Notes under the pieces: model-generated
What the model was told of the DNA's origin: nothing
What the model saw: the letters and a program-made list of their open reading frames with translations, nothing else
Databases searched by the model: none
NCBI GenBank assembly: GCA_029778615.1
Contig: JAKOPZ010000245.1
Location: forward strand, 1 to 47,125
Source: Chloroflexota bacterium
GTDB taxonomy: Bacteria; Chloroflexota; Anaerolineae; UBA4142; SHND01
Reading direction: 5' to 3'
Length of the DNA: 47,125 nucleotides
Shown here: in pieces, positions 1 to 9,381 of the stretch
Position numbering within the stretch: position 1 is the stretch's first letter
How the letters are laid out: each line of letters begins with the position of its first letter
Made by a program: the position numbers and the translations under genes

Positions 1-203
1 CGGCGAAAAAAATGATAGAGCACACCCTCGCGCATTTCCGGCGCGTCGAGTGAAACAGGCAAATGTCCCGCGCCGTCATCGTCCGTCGTCGCGACCTCCA
101 CCTCGACTCCCACATTCGCCAACGCGCGCGTCATCGTCTCTAACGCAACGCTCGGTCCGCCGTGAACAGCACTGATAGACGGAATGACGTGCAAAATTTT
201 CAC
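1..203 (-). CDS. Glycosyltransferase family 4, N-terminal part (runs off the left edge)
   Basis: Only the first 67 codons lie in the window. The protein begins VKILHVIPSISAVHGGPS, the usual first beta strand and Gly-rich loop of a GT-B (GT4) glycosyltransferase, followed by a helix and a second strand (VEVEVATTDDDG) as in the N-terminal Rossmann domain. The start is GTG at 203, and its GTGA overlaps the TGA of the upstream glycosyltransferase gene by 4 bp, so translation is probably coupled. By family it would transfer a sugar from a nucleotide donor to a lipid-linked glycan at the inner face of the membrane. Donor and linkage cannot be read from this fragment. It is the most distal visible gene of the polysaccharide operon. 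Confidence 0.8.
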   Translation of the reverse strand, partial: MKILHVIPSISAVHGGPSVALETMTRALANVGVEVEVATTDDDGAGHLPVSLDAPEMREGVLYHFFR

Positions 204-1378
204 GCGGCTTCTCCGCGCGCGCGTTCGCAAACCTGTTCAAACTCGCGCGCCACATCGCCCCACGTGCGCGGCTGAAACTCAGTGTAGGAACGCTGAACCA
301 TCGCGGCAAGTTCGGCGCGCTGTTCGTCACACGCCAACAATCGTTCGCGCAATTTCTCGGGAGACCGAATTGGCACGAGCCACCCCGTTATGCCATCCTG
401 AATTAAATCCGGTGCGCCGCAATTGTAGGTACTCAAAATCGGCAGAGCATTCGCGCGCGCCTGTGCCAGTGTAATGGCAAAGCCATCTTCAATCGTCGGC
501 AAAATATAGATGTCACCCCAATCATACTGGGCGCGCAATTCGGACTGCGGCACTTTGGGGACCCACTCGATGCGGTCGCGCAAAGAGTTTATCATGGCAT
601 TGGTTTCCGCTAAACGCGGTCCCACACAGCGAATTACAAAACGCTCGCGCGGCAATGCACGCGCAACGCGTACCAAATCGAACATGCCTTTGCGGTACGA
701 AAGTGTGCCGACAAACAAAACCCGCAGCGGTTCGCCCCGACGTATCCGCGCGAGGCGAACGTCAATCGTCGCCCGGTCCGGACGAAATTCATCCGGGTTT
801 GCCGCAAGCGGCACGCAGACGAGCCGCCCGGGTGCAACACCACATTCCAAAAAAGTGCGCCGTGCGAAGGTGGAGATGGTCAGGATTTGGTCCGCCAAAG
901 CATATTCGCGTTCTTCGCGCGCGAGCATCCATGAGCTGGGTTTGTCTTGTTTCGTTCCTGTCCGCGCCTCTTCTTGACGCAAGAGGGCTGCCTGCGTGCG
1001 AATGTGCGCCGAACCGCGATGCAGCAGATAAAATGTCCCGACTTGGCGCCTTTCCAGCAACTCTTGTGCAATACCACTAAACGGGTGGACAACCTCCCAT
1101 GCTTGGCGCCGCAGCACGTCTGCTGCCCACGCTCCAAAGAGTTGATGCAGTGCCCCTTCGGGATACAGCGCCGGAAATCTGCCGCGCAGCTTCCACGCCG
1201 CGCGGGACAAAATGCCGTGCGCCGGAAAACTTGTGACCTGCGTGCGCGGAATCCCAAATTTCTCGACCGCACGCGCCGGATAATTCGTAAAGACTTGGAC
1301 CTGATGTCCGCGCCGCAAAAGCGCGCGCGCCAAATCAAATGCCGAAAAGCGCCCGTGCGCGACGATGGCGATACGCAT
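200..1378 (-). CDS. Glycosyltransferase family 4 protein
   Basis: 392 residues with GT-B architecture. The N-terminal strand is MRIAIVAHGRFSAFDLARAL, and the C-terminal donor-binding domain starts near residue 230 (LRVLFVGTLSYRKGMFDLV) and continues with DIYILPTIEDGFAITLAQA and a GAPDLIQDGITGWLV loop, all typical of GT4. The usual E-x7-E pair appears as EDGFAITLA, so the second Glu is replaced. The ATG at 1378 is preferred over one two codons upstream because AGGAG lies 7 nt before it, and it forms a TAATG junction with the upstream gene. It probably adds one sugar to the repeat unit made by this operon. The specific sugar is unknown. Confidence 0.85.
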   Translation of the reverse strand: MRIAIVAHGRFSAFDLARALLRRGHQVQVFTNYPARAVEKFGIPRTQVTSFPAHGILSRAAWKLRGRFPALYPEGALHQLFGAWAADVLRRQAWEVVHPFSGIAQELLERRQVGTFYLLHRGSAHIRTQAALLRQEEARTGTKQDKPSSWMLAREEREYALADQILTISTFARRTFLECGVAPGRLVCVPLAANPDEFRPDRATIDVRLARIRRGEPLRVLFVGTLSYRKGMFDLVRVARALPRERFVIRCVGPRLAETNAMINSLRDRIEWVPKVPQSELRAQYDWGDIYILPTIEDGFAITLAQARANALPILSTYNCGAPDLIQDGITGWLVPIRSPEKLRERLLACDEQRAELAAMVQRSYTEFQPRTWGDVAREFEQVCERARGEAA

Positions 1379-2469
1379 TAACATACTCCTGCCAACACCT
1401 TGCGAAAGCGTTGTTGAAAGTGCGCGGCAGTGAAATTTTCCACGTAGCGCTTTTGCGCGGCGCGCGCCAAGTTGTGCCATTCGTCGCCCGGCGTAAGCAA
1501 ACGCACCACTGCACGCACCAACGCGTCGGCATCGTCGGGATTCACGGCAAGCCCCGCTTCCGGCGGATTCACCACTTCGCGCCCCGCGTCCGCATCGCTG
1601 ACCAAACACGGACGCCCCGCGCGCATCGCCTCGACATACACCAAGCCAAACCCTTCGCCGCGACTCGGCATGGCGAACGCGCGGCACGCACGCAAAAGTT
1701 CTTGTTTCCGCGCGTCGCTCACCCGTCCAAAAAATTGAACGCTGTCCCGTACATTTTCTGCGCGCGCCAAGTGTTCCAAGTCGGCGCGCAAATCTCCTTC
1801 CCCCGCAATCCAGAGCTGCGCGTCGGGGATTTGTTGCAAATTCATCTGCGCACGCACGCGCGTCCACACACCAAGCATCTGCCGATGTCCTTTATAGTCC
1901 TCGCCGCGCTCCAAACGGCTGACCATCAACACGCTCGCGTGCGTCGGCGCGATAATTTCCCCGGTAGGGGAGTCAGCGCCCAGCGGTACGACACAGTGCG
2001 CGACTTTTGTAAGGTGCGGATTCGTATTCAAGAACCGTTCGTACGTATACCGGCTGTTCGCAAGAAACAAATTCACGCGCGGGAGCATCCGCCGCGTCCA
2101 CACATTTTGCCTGCGCCATGCTTCGATGCCGTGTAAAAAAACGACGATGCGCGCATTCGGCGCGCGCAAAAAGGGCACGAGCTGCAGCAATGCCATGTGC
2201 CACACCAAAATTATGCGCGGGCGCACACGCACGCGCAACATGCGCCAAAGCGCTTGCCCCTTGCCGCGCGCGGTAAAGGTCAACGCGTCCGCGATTTCAA
2301 AATCGGGCGCGTTGTAACAAAACAGTGCGGCAGTTTCACCCCGCGCGCGTATCTCTTGGCGCGCGGCATCCCACGCCAGGCGCCCACTCAATTCAACGCC
2401 GCCAACTTGATTTGGTTGAATGTTTGGAAACAGTCCAAACAACGCGGTGCGCGCCGTCACGGTTCCCAT
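1378..2469 (-). CDS. Glycosyltransferase family 4 protein
   Basis: 363 residues. The donor-binding half is clear: ASVLMVSRLERGEDYKGH, then LWIAGEGDLRADLEHLA, VQFFGRVSDARKQELL, and GEGFGLVYVEAM containing the E-x7-E pair of retaining GT4 enzymes. The N-terminal half has the acceptor-domain signature VVFLHGIEAWRR. The start overlaps the end of the polymerase gene by 13 bp. An in-frame GTG three codons later is an alternative start. The role by family is cytoplasmic transfer of a sugar to a growing undecaprenyl-linked glycan. Substrates cannot be inferred. Confidence 0.85.
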   Translation of the reverse strand: MGTVTARTALFGLFPNIQPNQVGGVELSGRLAWDAARQEIRARGETAALFCYNAPDFEIADALTFTARGKGQALWRMLRVRVRPRIILVWHMALLQLVPFLRAPNARIVVFLHGIEAWRRQNVWTRRMLPRVNLFLANSRYTYERFLNTNPHLTKVAHCVVPLGADSPTGEIIAPTHASVLMVSRLERGEDYKGHRQMLGVWTRVRAQMNLQQIPDAQLWIAGEGDLRADLEHLARAENVRDSVQFFGRVSDARKQELLRACRAFAMPSRGEGFGLVYVEAMRAGRPCLVSDADAGREVVNPPEAGLAVNPDDADALVRAVVRLLTPGDEWHNLARAAQKRYVENFTAAHFQQRFRKVLAGVC

Positions 2470-3869
2470 CCGTGCGTCGGGGGTTTGGGTCGCGGCAAGC
2501 CCGGTGGTTTGGGGCGCAGCGCGGGCGCGGGCTCCAGTTGCACCGCGTCCAAAAAGAACGGCACAAGAAATTCGTTGATAACAAATGCGGCGAGCACGGC
2601 TGCCGCGCTGGTTGCGGCAATATCAACCAGCGAACCTCCGGGCTGAATCAAACCCAATCCCACCAAAAAAAACAACGTAAAGCGTCGCGAATTTCCTTCC
2701 AACAAATAGCGCGATGCCCAACCGTCCAACAGCGCGAGCGCAATGCCCCACAGGACCGAGCCAAGAATGACGCCCGTCGCGCCAAAGTTGTAATAAAACT
2801 CGAGCACCTGTCCAACGCCCACACTCGTATTTTTTGAAAATGCAACACCTGTTGCATCCGTGACCAAATTGCCACTCCCCGCGCGCACCGGTTTGTCGGG
2901 CCACAAGATGCGCGGAATCGGCGCAATCAACGCGTCAAGCAGCGTCGCGCCGTCTTGATACTCTGCTTTGCCGCGCGCAAGGTTTTCGACAGCCGCGCCC
3001 ACAATCCAATTTTGATTCAGGCGCTGGTCTATGGCATTGAGATGACGCGTATTGTTCAGGTCAAACCATTCAAAATCCGCAAACGTCTGACCGACCCTGA
3101 ACACACGCTCTTCGATGGATTCGCCGCCCCAGACCACCTCACGAATTTGGGTACGGTCGCGAAAATACGTGACGAAGGCGGACGCGCCCAGCAGTACAAA
3201 TGCGGCACCAATGACAATAACCAAAACGCGCGGACGAAAGAAACTTGCAAAGAACGCCAAGCTGGTCAACAACGCCGAAATGCCAAAACCCAAAAATCCC
3301 TGAAACACCAATGTTATCACAGGCAAGAGACCCAACACAACAATCCACCAAAACAGCGTCCACCAATTTCTTGTGGGCCACGCTTGCCAAATGCCCAGAC
3401 AGATACCGAGCAAGAGCAGTTGGTTCATCACGGAGACCACTGCACTCAACGTCGGCACATTGCGCGCAATCGGCGAAAGGACAAAGAAACTAAAGAGCCC
3501 AAAGATAACATACAAGCGATGCACCCAGGGATTGAACAAAACCGCTTGCGGGAAACGCGCCTCCGAGCCCACAGACAGACGACGCGTCAAATGCAAAACC
3601 CACAGCGTAATCACCGCGCCCGCGCCAAAGGCAGCCACTGCCCACGTGCTCTGTTCAAATCCCAATTGAATCCACAACCGCCGATAAAAGGCATAGTCGG
3701 GGTTAAGGTACAAGAATGCGCCGGGCAGGTGAATCATTGCCAAGTTTGCAAGGTACGCCAATACCAATCCAACGCCGAGCGTTGCCTGCGCGCGCTGTGT
3801 GAACACAATCGCCAAAACCACGATGCCCCAAATGAGTATGCCCGTGCCAAAATCAAAATCGGATGTCAT
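2457..3869 (-). CDS. Wzy-like oligosaccharide repeat-unit polymerase, polytopic membrane protein
   Basis: 470 residues, almost wholly hydrophobic, with roughly ten to twelve predicted membrane segments, starting ILIWGIVVLAIVF. A large non-membrane stretch (about residues 225-330) contains a run of charged and aromatic residues and the sequence PRILWPDKPVRAGSGN, as is common in the periplasmic loop of O-antigen or exopolysaccharide polymerases of the oligosaccharide repeat-unit type. The tail is Pro-rich (KPPGLPRPKPP) and cytoplasmic or extracellular. Sequence alone cannot separate a Wzy polymerase from a WaaL-type ligase. Its place among glycosyltransferases supports one of the two. It overlaps the upstream gene by 17 bp. 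Having it beside an ABC exporter is unusual (see findings). Confidence 0.7.
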   Translation of the reverse strand: MTSDFDFGTGILIWGIVVLAIVFTQRAQATLGVGLVLAYLANLAMIHLPGAFLYLNPDYAFYRRLWIQLGFEQSTWAVAAFGAGAVITLWVLHLTRRLSVGSEARFPQAVLFNPWVHRLYVIFGLFSFFVLSPIARNVPTLSAVVSVMNQLLLLGICLGIWQAWPTRNWWTLFWWIVVLGLLPVITLVFQGFLGFGISALLTSLAFFASFFRPRVLVIVIGAAFVLLGASAFVTYFRDRTQIREVVWGGESIEERVFRVGQTFADFEWFDLNNTRHLNAIDQRLNQNWIVGAAVENLARGKAEYQDGATLLDALIAPIPRILWPDKPVRAGSGNLVTDATGVAFSKNTSVGVGQVLEFYYNFGATGVILGSVLWGIALALLDGWASRYLLEGNSRRFTLFFLVGLGLIQPGGSLVDIAATSAAAVLAAFVINEFLVPFFLDAVQLEPAPALRPKPPGLPRPKPPTHGWEP

Positions 3870-4887
3870 GTTCCTTGTCTTTCAGGTCCAACATTGCCGC
3901 GAGACGGTCTCGATAGGTATGCTTGCCGTGCGTAATCCGCTCATGTGCTGCCCCCGCCAAACGCGCGCGTTCGTCCGCGCGTGCCAACAGCCACCGCACG
4001 CGTTCCACCATTTCCTGCGGGGTTTGAAAATACAAAACGCTCTCGCCCTCTGCGCCGAACCACGCGCGATGCTGCGCCGTGTCTTCGGTCAACATGCAGC
4101 CGCGCATCGCCGGAATTTCAAACGTGCGCATGACGTGGTCATCGCGGTTCGCGCGCCGCACCAAATTCAAACAGACGCGCGCATTTTTCACCGCGCGGCG
4201 CAGAGCCGGTAAATCGGCGTGTCCGCGCGCAGCGCGCCGCGTATCTGCGTAACGTTCCCAGTATCCGCCAAACAAATGCGTGTCAAAACCTGCGCGCACC
4301 AATGCTGCGCCATACGGCGCGCGTTCTGCATCCGCGCCCCCCGCAAAAAAAACATCGCACGCGAATTTTTCATCCGGCGGTGCAGGGTCGGGAAAATGCG
4401 CGAATGGATTATACGCGAACGGCAAAAATTCCACGCGCGCGCAGCCCGCGTCACGCAAATCGTTTTCATTCGCGCGGCGCGGCGTAAATATGGCGTCGTA
4501 TTCGCGCACTGCGCGCAAAAACCATTCCGCGCGGTGCAGTGGATTCCACGGGTCATCGGTCAAAAAATTCAGCGTTTGGATGCTGTGCGCGCGCAGTTTT
4601 CTTAAGGTTGCATCGGTCAAAGGCGCGAGCCCGGTGGCAAGCAAATGGGTTGCCCGAAACGCGTCGCACGCCGCCAAGACCTGCGCGTTGAACGGGGACA
4701 TTCGCGCGGGCGCATGTCCGCGCACGCGCCAATGCCACTGCCGCGTCAACCACGCGCCCTCGAATGCCGCGCGCGTGTCGCAGAGTGTGACCGGAATGCC
4801 GAGCGCGTTGGCAGCATCGCGCAAATGCGCGCCCACATGAAACGGCTCGGGATTGCCGACCAGCACAAGTCTCACTGCGCGCGCCAT
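3853..4887 (-). CDS. CgeB/YkvP-like glycosyltransferase (GT-B fold)
   Basis: 344 residues. It lacks the ordinary GT4 signatures but has the pattern of the CgeB/spore-maturation-type family: an N-terminal VRLVLVGNPEPFHVG strand, a middle EYDAIFTPRRANENDLRDAG segment where the protein inspects a donor-like site, and a C-terminal VMRTFEIPAMRGCMLTED followed by FGAEGESVLYF. These last motifs (R-x-F-E-x-P-A-x-x-G) are characteristic of Glyco_trans_1_2 domains. ATG 4887 has GGAAAG a few bases upstream. A GTG at 4875 would give the same GTGA 4-bp overlap seen elsewhere in the operon and is a real alternative start. Function beyond glycosyl transfer is not known. Confidence 0.72.
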   Translation of the reverse strand: MARAVRLVLVGNPEPFHVGAHLRDAANALGIPVTLCDTRAAFEGAWLTRQWHWRVRGHAPARMSPFNAQVLAACDAFRATHLLATGLAPLTDATLRKLRAHSIQTLNFLTDDPWNPLHRAEWFLRAVREYDAIFTPRRANENDLRDAGCARVEFLPFAYNPFAHFPDPAPPDEKFACDVFFAGGADAERAPYGAALVRAGFDTHLFGGYWERYADTRRAARGHADLPALRRAVKNARVCLNLVRRANRDDHVMRTFEIPAMRGCMLTEDTAQHRAWFGAEGESVLYFQTPQEMVERVRWLLARADERARLAGAAHERITHGKHTYRDRLAAMLDLKDKEHDIRF

Positions 4888-6074
4888 ACACTTTCCAACG
4901 CCTCGACAATGCCTTGCGCGGCGCGGCGCGTGGAATACATTTCCGCGCGGGCGACGCATTGGGCGCGCCCGTTTTCATCACCAACGCGCGTCAGCACGTG
5001 GTGCAATGCGCGCGTCAAGTCCTCCACGTCGTCGGCGCGAAAAATTTCGCCGGTTTCGTGCGGAACGATTAAGTCGGGCGCGCCGCCCACGCGGTCGGAA
5101 ACGACGCACGGCAAACCGTGATGCAATGCTTCGTTCACCACAAGCCCCCACGTTTCCCCGACGCGCGAAGGCAGCACCAAAACATCGGCGGCGTGATAAA
5201 AACGGCTCAACTGCATTTGATTTTGGAAACCGACAAAATGCGCGCGCACGCGCGATGCGTCCGCCAACGCGGACAATTCCCTTCGCAATTCGCCGTCGCC
5301 GATAAACAACACATGTGTTTGCGCGCGCAATGGTTCCGGAAAGTTTTCCACCGCGCGCAACACCAAGTCAGGTGCTTTGCGCGGCGACAATTTTCCCGCA
5401 AACAAAAAAACATGTTCGTGCGCCGCAATGCCCAATTCGTTTCGCGTCGTCGCGCGCAAGGGTTTGTGCGCGGCATCGTCCAAACGAAATGGTGTTGTAT
5501 CCACACAGTACGGCGAGAAAAATAAACGCGACGCGGAAACGCCCAAGCGCAAAAAATGTTCGCGTGAACGCGCACCCACATACAGCAGCGCGCGAAATTG
5601 CGAATAGAAAGCGCGCAGTGCAAAATCGCGCACAGTCCCTTTCACGAACGAACGCTTGACTGCATGGTCTGTGGTTTCGCCGCGAAACAACAACGGATAG
5701 CCGCCGCGCCGCGCCGCGAAAAACGCGTCGCGGTGAAAACGCGGGCTGTAACCGACGAGCATCACCGCGTCAGGATTTACCGCGCGCAATGGTTTGCCCA
5801 AACCGCGCGCGCTCACTTGGTCCGCCGCACGCGCGCCGCCATGTTCAACGCGCGCGAGAAATTTCGCGTCATATCCCGACAGCAAGTCCGTGTCCCAATG
5901 AAAGGTCGCGCCAAATTCCGCATCGTGATAACCGACCACACTCAAATCCGAACCGTACAGCACCGTAACGGGAATTTTGAATTCTTGTTCCAACACACGA
6001 TACACCGGCGCGTGATATTGAATCGGATGCGTTTCGACGACGGCGAGGCGTCCGGTTATTTTGGCGGCAGACAC
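4872..6074 (-). CDS. Glycosyltransferase family 4 protein
   Basis: 400 residues. The N-terminal GRLAVVETHPIQYHAPVYRVL is typical of a GT4 subgroup found in exopolysaccharide clusters. The C-terminal domain carries HVFLFAGKLSPRKAPDLVLRA, VLFIGDGELRREL, and the E-x7-E pair in GETWGLVVNEAL, followed by VGGAPDLIVPHETGEIF. The gene overlaps the FkbM methyltransferase by 19 bp upstream and the CgeB-like gene by up to 16 bp downstream. It presumably acts on the same lipid-linked oligosaccharide as its neighbours, on the cytoplasmic side. Donor sugar unknown. Confidence 0.86.
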   Translation of the reverse strand: MSAAKITGRLAVVETHPIQYHAPVYRVLEQEFKIPVTVLYGSDLSVVGYHDAEFGATFHWDTDLLSGYDAKFLARVEHGGARAADQVSARGLGKPLRAVNPDAVMLVGYSPRFHRDAFFAARRGGYPLLFRGETTDHAVKRSFVKGTVRDFALRAFYSQFRALLYVGARSREHFLRLGVSASRLFFSPYCVDTTPFRLDDAAHKPLRATTRNELGIAAHEHVFLFAGKLSPRKAPDLVLRAVENFPEPLRAQTHVLFIGDGELRRELSALADASRVRAHFVGFQNQMQLSRFYHAADVLVLPSRVGETWGLVVNEALHHGLPCVVSDRVGGAPDLIVPHETGEIFRADDVEDLTRALHHVLTRVGDENGRAQCVARAEMYSTRRAAQGIVEALESVWRAQ

Positions 6075-6865
6075 AAGATGGTTCCACCTACACGCTCAGC
6101 TTGCGTAATGGGCTGTCCATTCAAGAGCGAGACCAGAGTATAGTCTGTCGCGCGCGCGAATTCCCAAGCTGCCTTATCACATTCGGGATTATGCAATTCA
6201 AGCAGAATGAATGGCTTGAATCGAGCCACCAGATCGCGCGCATGTCCAAGCGCTATTTTTTCTGCACCTTCGATGTCCAGTTTTATCAAGTGCGGCGGCG
6301 GCAACTGATAGCGGTCAATTGCGTTGTCCAAACTCAAGCAAGGCACACGAAGCGTCTCTACATGTCTTTCTATCACCTGATAAGCAATGTCTGACGCGCC
6401 GACATACGTGCCGGGAATGTGCGAATTTGTATTCCCGCTGACAATAAAATCAATTTCCGTCTCTGAACCTCCGACAGCGGCTTGCGCAAATTGGACATTT
6501 TTGAAACCATTCAACGCCACATTTGCGCGCGTGCGTCGCAAGTTTTCGGGGTCGGGTTCGATGGCAACAACCTTTCCATTTGCGCCGACCCAACGCGCAA
6601 AGAGGACGGTGTAATAGCCAAGGTACGTGCCACAGTCCCAAACCGTCCATTCGGGTCTACAGATGCGGGCGAGCCGAGATAAGATGGGTCCGTCGTACTT
6701 GCCCAAGACATAACTTGATTCTTGGCGCATTCTCAAATCAAAACGAAATACGAGCCCGCGTGCCGGTCCTGCCAATACCGGCAGCGTGACGAATCCTTCC
6801 GCGTCGCCGCCAAGGCGTGTGATTCCCTCAAAGAGCGTTTCCTTGAAACGGTTGTAGAGCGCCAT
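6056..6865 (-). CDS. FkbM-family SAM-dependent methyltransferase
   Basis: 269 residues. SAM-binding motif I is at residues 76-86 (WDCGTYLGYYT) and the acidic motif at 101-109 (AIEPDPENL), followed by RTRANVALNG, the standard FkbM pattern. Motif HLIKLDIEGAE comes later and IILLELH-like residues near the C terminus complete the fold. FkbM proteins in glycan clusters O-methylate sugar hydroxyls, so this enzyme probably caps or decorates the polysaccharide. The ATG at 6865 has GGGAG about 10 nt upstream. A 33-bp gap separates it from the upstream glycosyltransferase, one of the few non-overlapping junctions in this operon. Confidence 0.88.
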   Translation of the reverse strand: MALYNRFKETLFEGITRLGGDAEGFVTLPVLAGPARGLVFRFDLRMRQESSYVLGKYDGPILSRLARICRPEWTVWDCGTYLGYYTVLFARWVGANGKVVAIEPDPENLRRTRANVALNGFKNVQFAQAAVGGSETEIDFIVSGNTNSHIPGTYVGASDIAYQVIERHVETLRVPCLSLDNAIDRYQLPPPHLIKLDIEGAEKIALGHARDLVARFKPFILLELHNPECDKAAWEFARATDYTLVSLLNGQPITQAERVGGTILCLPPK

Positions 6866-6898
6866 AAGAATTTGCTCCCAAAAGTCACCGGCACAAAA

Positions 6899-8035
6899 TC
6901 ATTCGCGCAAGGATTTGTAGACGTTTACGAATTGCGTTTCATAATTCCACTCGCTCAAAATTTTTGCGCGCCCGCGTTCGCCCATCGCGCGGCGTTCGCG
7001 CGGATGGTCGAGATACCAACACACCGCTTGCGCGATGCTCGACGCGTCGGCGGGATTGCACGCGCGCGCGAATCCATTTTCCACAAAGAGCGCGCGCCAA
7101 TCGGCCAAGTCCGAAACGATGAGCGGCAGCCCGCACGCCAAATAATCAAACGGTTTGTTCGACGCGCCCGTCATCGTTTGCTCATTCACATCCGCGCTTT
7201 GCAGCGGCAGCAGCGCAAGTCCCACATCACATTCGCGCGCACGCTCGAGCAATTCAAAACGCGGAATGTGTTGGACATACTCCACTCGCGCTTCAAGATG
7301 CAATTCGCGCGCTCGCCGCAATAACGTCTCCACATATCCCGTGTGTCCAATCGTTTCATAGCCCACAATTCGCAAACAAACGTACTCGGGCAATTGTGTC
7401 AACGCATCAATGACAGCAAGCGGCAACCGCGATGGGACAATCGAACCGTGATACAACAAACGAAAACGCGAATCGACGCGCGCGGGCAAAGGTACAACTT
7501 CGGCACGTTCCGGACAATTCCACACGCAAAATGTTTTTGCCACAACATCAAATTGCTGCGCGAACATTTGCGCGCGTTTTTGATTCGGCAAGACGCACAA
7601 GGTCGCGCGACGCGCCAAACGCGCGCGCGTTGCGCGACAAATCCGTGCCAAGAAGGAAGTGCCGGCAGGCGTATCATGTTCGTGGTAAATCACCTTGACA
7701 GGCAACACATAATTCATCAGCAGCGCGGTAGGGGTCGCATACAAGTCCGACGCGTACAGCCATTGCGCGCGCCAACGCCACGTTTCATACATCGCCCACG
7801 CGCAAAATGTTAGAAAATGAATTTTCTGTTTCCAGCCGCGTGCTTGAAATGCAAGATAGCGCGTGGTGATGTGGGCGTGCGGGCGAAAGCGCATGACATC
7901 GTGCGGCGCAACCGTGCCAAGAAATAAAACGCGCCAACCCGCGTCCGCGAGCAAACGCGCGCTGTGTTCCAACGACGGATAGCCCGCCGGATTGGTGTAT
8001 TGAATGTACACAATGCGCCGCGCCGCGTCCGTCAT
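6899..8035 (-). CDS. Glycosyltransferase family 4-like protein
   Basis: 378 residues. It begins RRIVYIQYTNPAGYPSLEHSARLLADAGW, a GT-B acceptor domain with a Ser/Glu-rich turn. The donor domain starts near residue 195 (FRLLYHGSIVPSRLPLAVIDAL), with VEYVQHIPRFELLERARECDVGLALLPL and SNKPFDYLACGLPLIVSDL, which are the characteristic GT4-like motifs in which the usual first Glu is replaced by K-P-F-D-Y. The ATG overlaps the upstream TGA as ATGA. The role by context is assembly of the surface polysaccharide. Donor and acceptor are not deducible. Confidence 0.83.
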   Translation of the reverse strand: MTDAARRIVYIQYTNPAGYPSLEHSARLLADAGWRVLFLGTVAPHDVMRFRPHAHITTRYLAFQARGWKQKIHFLTFCAWAMYETWRWRAQWLYASDLYATPTALLMNYVLPVKVIYHEHDTPAGTSFLARICRATRARLARRATLCVLPNQKRAQMFAQQFDVVAKTFCVWNCPERAEVVPLPARVDSRFRLLYHGSIVPSRLPLAVIDALTQLPEYVCLRIVGYETIGHTGYVETLLRRARELHLEARVEYVQHIPRFELLERARECDVGLALLPLQSADVNEQTMTGASNKPFDYLACGLPLIVSDLADWRALFVENGFARACNPADASSIAQAVCWYLDHPRERRAMGERGRAKILSEWNYETQFVNVYKSLRE

Positions 8036-9366
8036 GTGCGCCCTCTCATCCCGGCAACCAATTCTTGATAAAACGTCGCGCGTTCCGCCGCGACCTCCTC
8101 CATCGCGCGCGGCGGTTTTACATTCCCGCGCAAGCGTGCCACAAGTGCGCGGTCATCCGCCAATGTACGAAACGCCTCACGCCACGCGCTCGCGTCCAAC
8201 GACGGCAGCAGCAAACCATTTACACCGTCTTGAACTTTTTCTGCGATGCCGCCGAGATTGGAACCGACGATGGGCAGCCCCGCCGCGAAACCCTCCAAGA
8301 CGACGAGCGGTCCCGTTTCCAACCACTGCGAAGGGACTGCCAACACATCGTACTGTGACAACAATGAAATCACCTGCGCGTGCGGGACGGGTGGCAGCAG
8401 ACGAATGCGCTCATCCCGTTGAATCAATTGTCCCAGCTCGCGCGCATACGGCGTTTCCGTCTCGCTTTGCGAAATTCCATAAATATCGAGCGTGATGGAA
8501 TGGGTGGGTAATGCGCGCAGCGCGTGAACCATCAGGTCAATCCCTTTGATAGGTTCCAAACGTCCGAGTGTGACCACTCGCAGCGCGTCCGCGCGCGCAC
8601 GGTTGTGTTCGACACGCACGCGTTCGCCCGGTTCATTTGCCAAGCCATGCGGGACGATACGGATTTTTTCGGGGGTGACACCATTGTTCAACAAGACGCG
8701 ATGCGTCCACCCGCACAGCACGATTATCAAATCCACATTTTCCATGAGCGCATGAAAGGCGGCATGTTGACGCGCCACAAGATCGCGCATTCGCAGCGCG
8801 GTGTACACACCTCCTTGCCGATGTTGCACCGCCGCGCGCAATGGCTGTGGGACGCGCGCAAAAAGCGTGGCGGCGGGCTTGGGCAAACCCAAACTGTGCA
8901 AGCGACAACGCGTACAGCGGTCCGCATCCAATTTGCCATCACACACCTCGCGCCCCCATAACATCAGACCACTCCGCAGACAACTCACCGTGGGCGTGTG
9001 ATACGTAAAGACAACGGGGATATTGTGTGCGTGTGAGATTTGCGCGAGACGCACGGAAACAATGCGCGTGAAGGCGTGCAAATGCACCACGTCCGGTTTT
9101 TCGCGCTGCAAGATTTTTTCAAACGCGCGCGCCGCGTCCACATCGCCCTCGCCGTACAACTCATTCAAGTCGCGCACGGCATCCGTGACGCCAATGCGAT
9201 AGACGCGCGTGTCTGCGTATTTGTACGCGGCATCCATTTTGCCCGGCGCGACGATGACGCTTTCGATTTCATGCGCGCGCAGACTCGATGCCAGCTGCTC
9301 GACATAGATTTCGGTGCCGCCAACGGGGTCGGGATAGTATGTGTAGGGAACGTGAACAATACGCAT
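8032..9366 (-). CDS. Glycosyltransferase family 4 protein with a cysteine cluster
   Basis: 444 residues, start ATG 9366 (MRIVHVPYTYYPDPVGGTEIY). The N-terminal G-G-T-E loop, DVVHLHAF, and the C-terminal LRVVTLGRLEPIKGIDLMVHAL and E-x7-E pair (LETGPLVVLEGF) define GT4. Between the halves lies a Cys cluster (CLRSGLMLWGREVC followed by DRCTRC), seen in a subset of GT4 proteins whose N-domain probably carries a structural metal site. The upstream gene ends 15 bp earlier and the downstream gene starts in a 4-bp ATGA overlap. It probably adds a sugar in repeat-unit assembly. Confidence 0.87.
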   Translation of the reverse strand: MRIVHVPYTYYPDPVGGTEIYVEQLASSLRAHEIESVIVAPGKMDAAYKYADTRVYRIGVTDAVRDLNELYGEGDVDAARAFEKILQREKPDVVHLHAFTRIVSVRLAQISHAHNIPVVFTYHTPTVSCLRSGLMLWGREVCDGKLDADRCTRCRLHSLGLPKPAATLFARVPQPLRAAVQHRQGGVYTALRMRDLVARQHAAFHALMENVDLIIVLCGWTHRVLLNNGVTPEKIRIVPHGLANEPGERVRVEHNRARADALRVVTLGRLEPIKGIDLMVHALRALPTHSITLDIYGISQSETETPYARELGQLIQRDERIRLLPPVPHAQVISLLSQYDVLAVPSQWLETGPLVVLEGFAAGLPIVGSNLGGIAEKVQDGVNGLLLPSLDASAWREAFRTLADDRALVARLRGNVKPPRAMEEVAAERATFYQELVAGMRGRT

Positions 9367-9381
9367 GAACAAAAAAGAATT

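Noticed and set aside
2955-3935. Long plus-strand open frame (about 326 codons) opposite the polymerase gene
   Set aside because: It is antisense to a clear membrane protein and rich in Arg, Gln and Asn without a domain; an artefact of GC-rich codon usage.
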